From: Cristatella mucedo | Lineage: Eukaryota > Bryozoa > Phylactolaemata > Cristatellidae | Length of the DNA stretch: 64,000 nucleotides | Assembly (NCBI GenBank): GCA_009760855.2 | Contig: WPIO01000291.1 | Span: forward strand, 1 to 64,000 | Reading direction: 5' to 3' | Translations under genes and position numbers: made by a program | Notes under the pieces: generated by a model | Seen by the model: the letters and a program-made list of their open reading frames with translations, nothing else | What the model was told of the DNA's origin: nothing | Databases searched by the model: none | Shown here: positions 59,096 to 64,000 of the stretch, one piece after another | Position numbering within the stretch: position 1 is the stretch's first letter | Layout of the letters: every line of letters begins with the position of its first letter

Positions 59096-59969
59096 ATGTC
59101 GGATCTTCTTGGTGTGGCTAAGGATATTCTTAAAAATGTTTAGTCAATCAAAAAAGATACCATTGCAGATAAGGAAGGATACTTTTTTAATATAAGTGGA
59201 ACTACTAATCCTATTAAAGTAAAAATAAATTACCCAATCAAGCTTAAGAATTATAGGTTTAAAGTATGCCTCAAAAAGTTTGTCGGAACTAATTCTATTA
59301 AAAAAACATTACATCTGCAAAAAATACCTTTTTTACAGGATTACAGGTGGATCTGATCGAATAGTAAGGATACCACCTGGCATATATGCTGCGTTGTCTG
59401 ATGATGTACATGTTGATATTGCAGATACAATAAATAATTCTGTTGTATTATCTGGAAATAATAAGTTTGTCTTAGGCATTAATACTGCTACTTCTAATTC
59501 TTGGATTACTATGCCTGCTGGGTTTACATTTGCTGCTGTTAAATCCACCATGGCTCCACTACTAGGGTTTACTGGAACTGTTTATACAACAGACAAGACA
59601 CTTCCACTATCTGCATACGATGCTGCTCCTGGAAAACAGTTTACACAAATAGTTGTAGATCCTGGAGGGAAAATTGTTTCAGAGAATGAAGTTTTTGTTT
59701 CTGACTTAAACTTAATTCTTATAAACTGTAATTTGGTTGCAAGTGGAACAATTTGCATAAATAATATCGAAACGCAAGCTCTTAGAAGTTTTGCTTATAA
59801 TTTCTATCCTTGGGAACAAATGATATATGAACCGAATACTCTTGAATATCCTAATCTCGTTGGAGATTCTATTTCTGATATATTGATTACAATTACAGAT
59901 CAAAATTTAAAAGTCTTAGATTTTGGTTCTCAGCAAATTACTGTTGTAATAGAAATTATTGAGATATAA
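59096..59969 (+). pseudogene. Penton-like structural protein 1 of the viral element, broken
   Basis: ATG at 59096 after GATATATAGAAA. About 290 codons, with an in-frame TAG at 59141-59143 and frame changes in homopolymer runs near 59300 and 59335. The 230-residue main part shows IPPGIYAAL, an APLLGFTGT block and a C-terminal ISDILITITDQ block followed by beta-like alternating residues. The LLGF block and the C-terminal 'ITDQ' strand recur in minor capsid (penton/vertex) jelly-roll proteins of Polinton-like viruses; that assignment rests on family knowledge and is not certain. Two further genes downstream share the same C-terminal pattern. Confidence 0.55.
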
Positions 59970-59976
59970 TATAAGA
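59966..59976 (+). promoter_or_regulatory. Candidate viral promoter motif before penton-like gene 2
   Basis: ATAATATAAGA precedes the ATG at 59977 and overlaps the stop of the previous gene. An identical 11-base leader precedes gene 3. Confidence 0.45.
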
Positions 59977-60827
59977 ATGTCAATAAGAATAACTGGAACT
60001 ACTAGTTCAGATACAAAAACTCTTGTTCCACCATTAATGCTTAGATCAGATTCTGGCTATAATAAAATAGGATTACGTAGAGTTGAGTTTACTTATACAA
60101 ATAAAGTTTTAATGAATGTTACTTCTAATGTAAGCAATTTTTTTGGTATAAAGCAGGACTTACAGCTACACATTCATCTATTCAAATTGCTAATGGATAT
60201 TACGACAGTAATAAGATTGTTAATGCTTTGAATACTGCTCTATCAGCAGTAGGTGCTTTATATGTTGTTGTAGGTAGAACACCATCTGGCGGAATAAAAT
60301 TTAGTGTTGATACTGATGATAAGATAATTTTACAAGTTTAAAATGATTACGTCGTAGTACTTGGAAGTAATGCGCCTGGAACTTCCTATTCTATTGGTGA
60401 CTCTCTTGGTTTCAATTCAAATCAGCAGGGTTCGTTTGATGCTGATTTGGTTGGTGGAACTCCATATGAAGCAATTGAGAAAGCTATGTATTTCACTGGA
60501 ACGTACAAATCTTGGAATAAGATGCAACTACCTGACCACTCTGGCGTGAGATGGATAAGTTTTGACTGTGATCTTGTTAATCCAGAAATGAATTACGTTG
60601 AATATAGAAAAGGTTTCTTAAAACAATCATCATCTTTGTATATAATAGACACCGATGATATAAATCCCGGAGAGAAAGTAGATGTGCATATTCCGAATGT
60701 ATTATTTCTTCCTACAAGAGGAGACATCAATGCCATAAGTTCTACAAAAATAAATTTAACAGATCAAAATGAGAATACAATAACTATTATTACTGATGTT
60801 GTTGCTACTATAGAAATTTTAAAATAA
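59977..60827 (+). pseudogene. Penton-like structural protein 2 (tandem paralogue), broken
   Basis: ATG at 59977 after ATAATATAAGA. It begins MSIRITGTTSSD, with KTLVPP and NKIGLRRVEF just after, almost the same as gene 3. A frame change occurs in a T-run near 60140 and an in-frame TAA lies at 60339-60341. Later blocks are SIGDSLGFN (counterpart of LLGF in gene 1), DCDLVNPEMNYVE, VLFLPTRGD and a terminal LTDQ beta segment, giving about 283 residues. The close likeness to genes 1 and 3 and the side-by-side order show tandem duplication. Confidence 0.58.
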
Positions 60828-60834
60828 TATAAGA
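60824..60834 (+). promoter_or_regulatory. Candidate viral promoter motif before penton-like gene 3
   Basis: ATAATATAAGA precedes the ATG at 60835, identical to the leader of gene 2. The identity may reflect shared function or simply recent duplication. Confidence 0.45.
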
Positions 60835-61603
60835 ATGTCTATCAGAATAACTGGAACAAGCAATTCAGATTCAAAAACTCTAGTTCCACCAATTAATGGA
60901 GCAGAATATAATAAAGTTGGTTTGCGAAGAATTGAATTTCATTATCCAAAAAATCCAGCAATTAAAATAGTTAGGGATGTAAATGATGAGCTGCACTTAA
61001 AGAGGTTAGCATCAACACCACTTTCAGACTTGATAAAGATTCCTGAGGGTTATTATGATAGTATTGGAATTGTGTTTCGCTTAAGCAGATTGCTGCTTCA
61101 ATCAGGAGATTTTTCCTACCGAGATCTAAAGGTGGAATACATTTTACTGCTGATAACGATGATAGAATAATTATGCAGGTTTTTGGTACTTATATTGTAT
61201 TATTCGATTATAATAAATCAATAGGTGATACTCTTAGTTTTAGCTCAAAACTACAAGGAATGACAAGTAACTTAGATAATAAAAGCTTTTATCCAGTAAG
61301 AACGTATACAGCATGGAACAATCTTAGAGACGGTGGACGATTTAGAAGTGTTGACTGTGATCTTGTTAATCCATTCATGAACTATATAGAGAATAAAAAA
61401 AACCTTAAATCAATCTTCTTCATTATTTGTAATCAATACTAATGATTTGAATCCAGGACAAAGAGTAGACATTCACTTAAAAAATGTGTTATTTCTACCA
61501 AGTCGAACAGATAAGTAATTTTAAAATAAGCCTATCTGATCAAGATGAAAATCATGTAGATTTTATATCTGATATTGTTGTTACAATAGAAATTTCGAAA
61601 TAA
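60835..61603 (+). pseudogene. Penton-like structural protein 3 (tandem paralogue), broken
   Basis: ATG at 60835 with the same ATAATATAAGA leader as gene 2. The first 27 residues closely match gene 2 (MSIRITGT, KTLVPP, NKVGLRRIEF). Frame changes fall near 61060-61150, in an A8 run near 61392 and near 61515. Matching later blocks are IGDTLSF, VDCDLVNPFMNYIE, VLFLPSR and the terminal LSDQ segment. The length is about 256 residues. The role is presumed the same class of capsid vertex or minor capsid protein as genes 1 and 2. Confidence 0.55.
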
Positions 61604-61609
61604 AATAGG

Positions 61610-61942
61610 ATGGGTAGCTATGCTAGAGTTGGTCATGGAAGGATAACTGGAGGAAAATATCATGGCTCTGGCGTACTTGACAAGATTATTGATGGTGTTG
61701 GAAAAGCAGCACCAGTGCTCACTGGACTTACTGGACTTAGCATGAACATTGCCAACAAAGGTATTGAAATGCATCAGGCTAGAAAATTAATTGAGTTGCA
61801 GACTAAGAAAGAAAAGATTGACCAGGAGTATGCTAATAAACCTAGAAATCTTGATAATAAACTTGATGAGGAAAGAAGAAAGAAAGAACTTGAGTATGAG
61901 TTAGAGAAACAAAAAAGGAGGAAGGTTATGATAGAAAGATGA
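61610..61942 (+). CDS. Gly-rich/coiled-coil small capsid-associated protein (candidate)
   Basis: ATG at 61610, 110 codons. The N-terminus is Gly/His-rich (GSYARVGHGRITGGKYHGSG). A hydrophobic or amphipathic stretch (VLTGLTGLSMNIA) follows, and then a charged coiled coil (Glu/Lys/Arg repeats) to the end. Stop and the next in-frame ATG overlap as ATGA at 61939. Coiled-coil character continues into that next frame, so the protein may really extend to about 62215 through a break. Small basic, partly amphipathic proteins next to the capsid gene are common in adeno-like viruses (pVI- or pX-like); that comparison is inference. Confidence 0.45.
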   Translation: MGSYARVGHGRITGGKYHGSGVLDKIIDGVGKAAPVLTGLTGLSMNIANKGIEMHQARKLIELQTKKEKIDQEYANKPRNLDNKLDEERRKKELEYELEKQKRRKVMIER

Positions 61943-62218
61943 AAGAAATGGATCTTGAGATAAAACGAGCAATGCTTGACAAACTTAAACCAAAGAAGAA
62001 ATACAAAGCAAAGATTGAAGACTCTGAGACTGAGGACTATTCAGAAATATTAAAGGAAAATGATCCTAAGGCATATAAAGAAATAGAAAAAGTGATAAAA
62101 GAGAAATCTGCAGTACCTGCTATTATGCCTGCTCCAAGAGCTGATGGAAATGGTGGATATATGAAAAAAATTGGTACTGGTTTATACATTCAGAATAAGA
62201 AATACATTTTTACTTTTT

Positions 62219-62232
62219 TATATAGAGAAGAA
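62219..62232 (+). promoter_or_regulatory. Candidate viral promoter motif before the capsid gene
   Basis: TATATAG followed by AGAAGAA lies just before the ATG at 62233. It supports that internal ATG as the capsid start rather than 61939, which has no such motif. Confidence 0.35.
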
Positions 62233-63724
62233 ATGGTAAGAGCACCGATTGACTCGATACTCGAATTAGGTGATCCTAGTTTTCCCAATTATGAAATCAA
62301 AGAGTATCAATTTCGAGAGTTTTATCAGAAAAATGAAAATGAAACAGATAATATTGCAAGTAAGCGTGTAACATTTACTGTCCATGGCGAACAAAAAACA
62401 TGTTATGTTCTATCAGATGCATATCTTTTACTTGAGGGACAACTTGGAGCAGCTGGTGCTGATGCAAATACTATAATAGAACTAAAAAGAAGTCTCGCTG
62501 TTGGACTTGTTAACAATGCTGGCGCGTGGTTGTTTAGTAGTATAAGAATTAGACTTGGCGCTGAAGAAATTGAAAGCCTTCCGCTAAAAGAAGGAGTTGG
62601 CTCTGTCTCGACACTTATGGGTCTTCTATGTTATCCTGATGATTATAATAGGACTGAAGGTCCTGCAACTGGATGGAAAAAAGATGAAGCAAATCAAATT
62701 GATGATATGTATTTAAATCTTACTTCATATGTCAGTCCAGCTGCTTCTGGAGTAAATACAACAAATGTAAATACTTGTTCTAATATTGGTTTCATCTATA
62801 GAAGGGCTACTATAAACAATATTGTTGATAGAAATAATGGAACATGTAGTATTGCTCTTCCACTATCACGAATTTCTGTTTTTTTGTGCTGATATGAATA
62901 AAATTCTTTATAATATCCCTTTTACACTTGAAATGACTCGTGTTGGTGGAAATGAATATGAGGCTATTATGACAGGTGCAACTGGACTTGCTACACATAC
63001 TGCAAATACTGTTTTCACTAGAGCATTTACTTCTACGAGTAATCCGGCAATAGATAATGGAGATGGTGTTTATACCAATTTAAAAATTTTAATGTCAAAG
63101 ATGAGACTTGTTGTACCATGTTTTAATCCGAATGAGAGTGTGCAAGCAGCGCTTGCTGATTATTCAAGTGAAAAATCTAAGAAAATAAGACTTATCTACA
63201 GAGTTCGACGATGCGAAAATATCACCATAAGCAGTCTTAATCAAGGACTTAAATTCAGTAAATCTGTATGAGTTCAAAATTCGATTGATAAAGTTAGATG
63301 GCTTATTGTTGCAGCTCAAAATTATAATAAATATGGAAACTACACTGGAAATCCTTGTACTTACAATCATTGTGATATTAAAAATGTTTCTGTGCTTGCT
63401 AATGGATCTAAACAATATCCTGCTGTTCTAAGGTCTAGTGAACCTAAGAAAGGAAAATGTGCTCCAGCATACATGGATTTCACAACATTCAGAAAACAAT
63501 ATCTTGGCCTTAATGAAATTTCAAGTCCTGTTGGTATAACTTATCCTGAGAGGTTGTCTCTATATCCTATTCATGTTATTGATCTGCAATATAATGATGA
63601 ACCACTTAGAGTAACTTCTAGACTTGATGTAACAATTGAATTTAATTCTTCAATACCAAACGATGGTACACAAATAATGATTCACTACTTGACTATCTGT
63701 GAGAACACCGCAGAGCTTACATAA
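62233..63724 (+). pseudogene. Probable double-jelly-roll major capsid protein, broken
   Basis: The frame is open from 61939, but I prefer the ATG at 62233: it has a TATATAG motif just upstream, a good context (AAATGG) and gives about 497 residues, a normal size for this class. Visible blocks are DAYLLLEGQL, then LVNNAGAWLFSSIRIRL with EIESL, a conserved 'NN..LF' strand-loop typical of Polinton-type capsid proteins, then LMGLLCYPDDY and GWKKDE. A frame change falls in a T7 run near 62880, and an in-frame TGA is at 63269-63271, after which the same frame runs to TAA 63722. The C-terminal part has FTLEMTRVGGNEYEA, RKQYLGL and a final beta-rich segment. Capsid identity is inferred from pattern and neighbours. 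Confidence 0.62.
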
Positions 63725-63731
63725 AATAGTA

Positions 63732-63812
63732 ATGGAGCAAACTTCACTTGCAACAAAGGTGTTACTGTCTATGATGGAAGTGACATTTAAAAAATTTAAA
63801 CCAGAAATATAA
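63732..63812 (+). CDS. Tiny ORF after the capsid gene (26 aa)
   Basis: ATG at 63732, 26 codons, stop TAA at 63810-63812. It overlaps the ATG of the next frame as TAATG. The peptide is amphipathic with a Lys/Phe-rich C-terminus (FKKFKPEI). It may be a real micro-gene or the damaged start of a larger one. Support is only position and the compact spacing. Confidence 0.25.
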   Translation: MEQTSLATKVLLSMMEVTFKKFKPEI

Positions 63813-64000
63813 TGAATAAATTTGATTTTGTTTAAGGTTCAGATGAGTGGAAAAAATCGATGTCTTTGAATATTGGAGGCTCAGAAGTTTACTCAGTGCA
63901 TGGAAATGACTTTGCATTCGGAGATCAGACAGAAGTAGATATAGAATTAATCGCTAAAAGAAAACTAAAAAAATTAACTGCCAATAGTTCTAGTATGAGA
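63812..64000 (+). pseudogene. Start of a further viral gene, cut by the window edge
   Basis: ATG at 63812 (MNKFDFV), an in-frame TAA at 63833-63835, then the same frame stays open to the window end. It reads SLNIGGSEVYSVHGNDFAF and then a basic stretch (KRKLKKL). By gene order in related elements this could be the packaging ATPase or another morphogenesis gene, but no diagnostic motif (such as a Walker A loop) falls within the window. Confidence 0.4.

Larger units (their letters stand above)
52840..64000 (+). mobile_element. Endogenous Polinton/adintovirus-like viral element (left part; runs off the window)
   Basis: Composition turns AT-rich at about 52.84 kb, and genes become densely packed with intergenic gaps of often under 20 bases. 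The content is a protein-primed DNA polymerase, small ORFs, three penton-like genes and a probable double-jelly-roll capsid gene, which is the replication and morphogenesis core of Polintons/Mavericks and adintoviruses. Many reading frames are interrupted by frameshifts and by all three stop codons. No terminal inverted repeat is seen on the left: the polymerase ATG lies only about 50 bases from the composition change, so the left end may be truncated. Integrase, protease and ATPase are not in view. Confidence 0.78.

Noticed and set aside
61939-62232. Capsid start at 61939
   Set aside because: No leader motif, and the extra segment is a charged coiled coil like the preceding ORF; 62233 fits leader, context and size better. 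Kept as an alternative.
52887-63835. Alternative genetic code in the viral element
   Set aside because: TAG, TGA and TAA all occur inside frames, together with frameshifts; no single stop codon is reassigned consistently.

Overview
This window looks like genomic DNA from an invertebrate animal that I cannot place to phylum. The evidence is a split transporter gene with GT-AG introns, many decayed CR1/L2-type LINEs, two families of tRNA-derived SINEs, Tc1/mariner remnants and long microsatellites. Nothing here is bacterial: there are no operons, and almost all long open frames outside the genes listed are repeats or antisense shadows.

The only clear host gene is an SLC16/MCT-like membrane transporter on the minus strand. 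Its coding exons lie at 20888-20693, 18575-18432, 11235-10053 and 6415-6237, joined by three phase-1 introns that hold LINEs, SINEs and tandem repeats. A second, closely similar first exon lies upstream at 36220-36010. It ends in the same intron phase at the same protein position, so it is either an alternative first exon of the same gene or the start of a tandem paralogue.

From about 21 to 50 kb the DNA is mostly repeats. There are nested and inverted LINE copies (23-28 kb and 40.9-46.7 kb), a Tc1/mariner transposase interrupted by a SINE (31.1-32.6 kb), a second mariner-type remnant (22.1-22.6 kb), and long purine and pyrimidine arrays (47.9-49.4 kb). A probable hAT-type transposase relic lies at 51.5-52.6 kb.

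From about 52.84 kb to the end the sequence becomes strongly AT-rich and compact. This is an endogenous viral element of the Polinton/adintovirus kind. It carries a protein-primed family B DNA polymerase, a set of small ORFs (one acidic), an unidentified minus-strand gene, three tandem paralogous penton-like structural genes, a small Gly-rich/coiled-coil protein and a probable double-jelly-roll major capsid protein. Several genes share a TATA-containing motif that ends just before the ATG. Many reading frames are broken. The element runs off the right edge, so integrase, protease, packaging ATPase and the right terminus are not visible.
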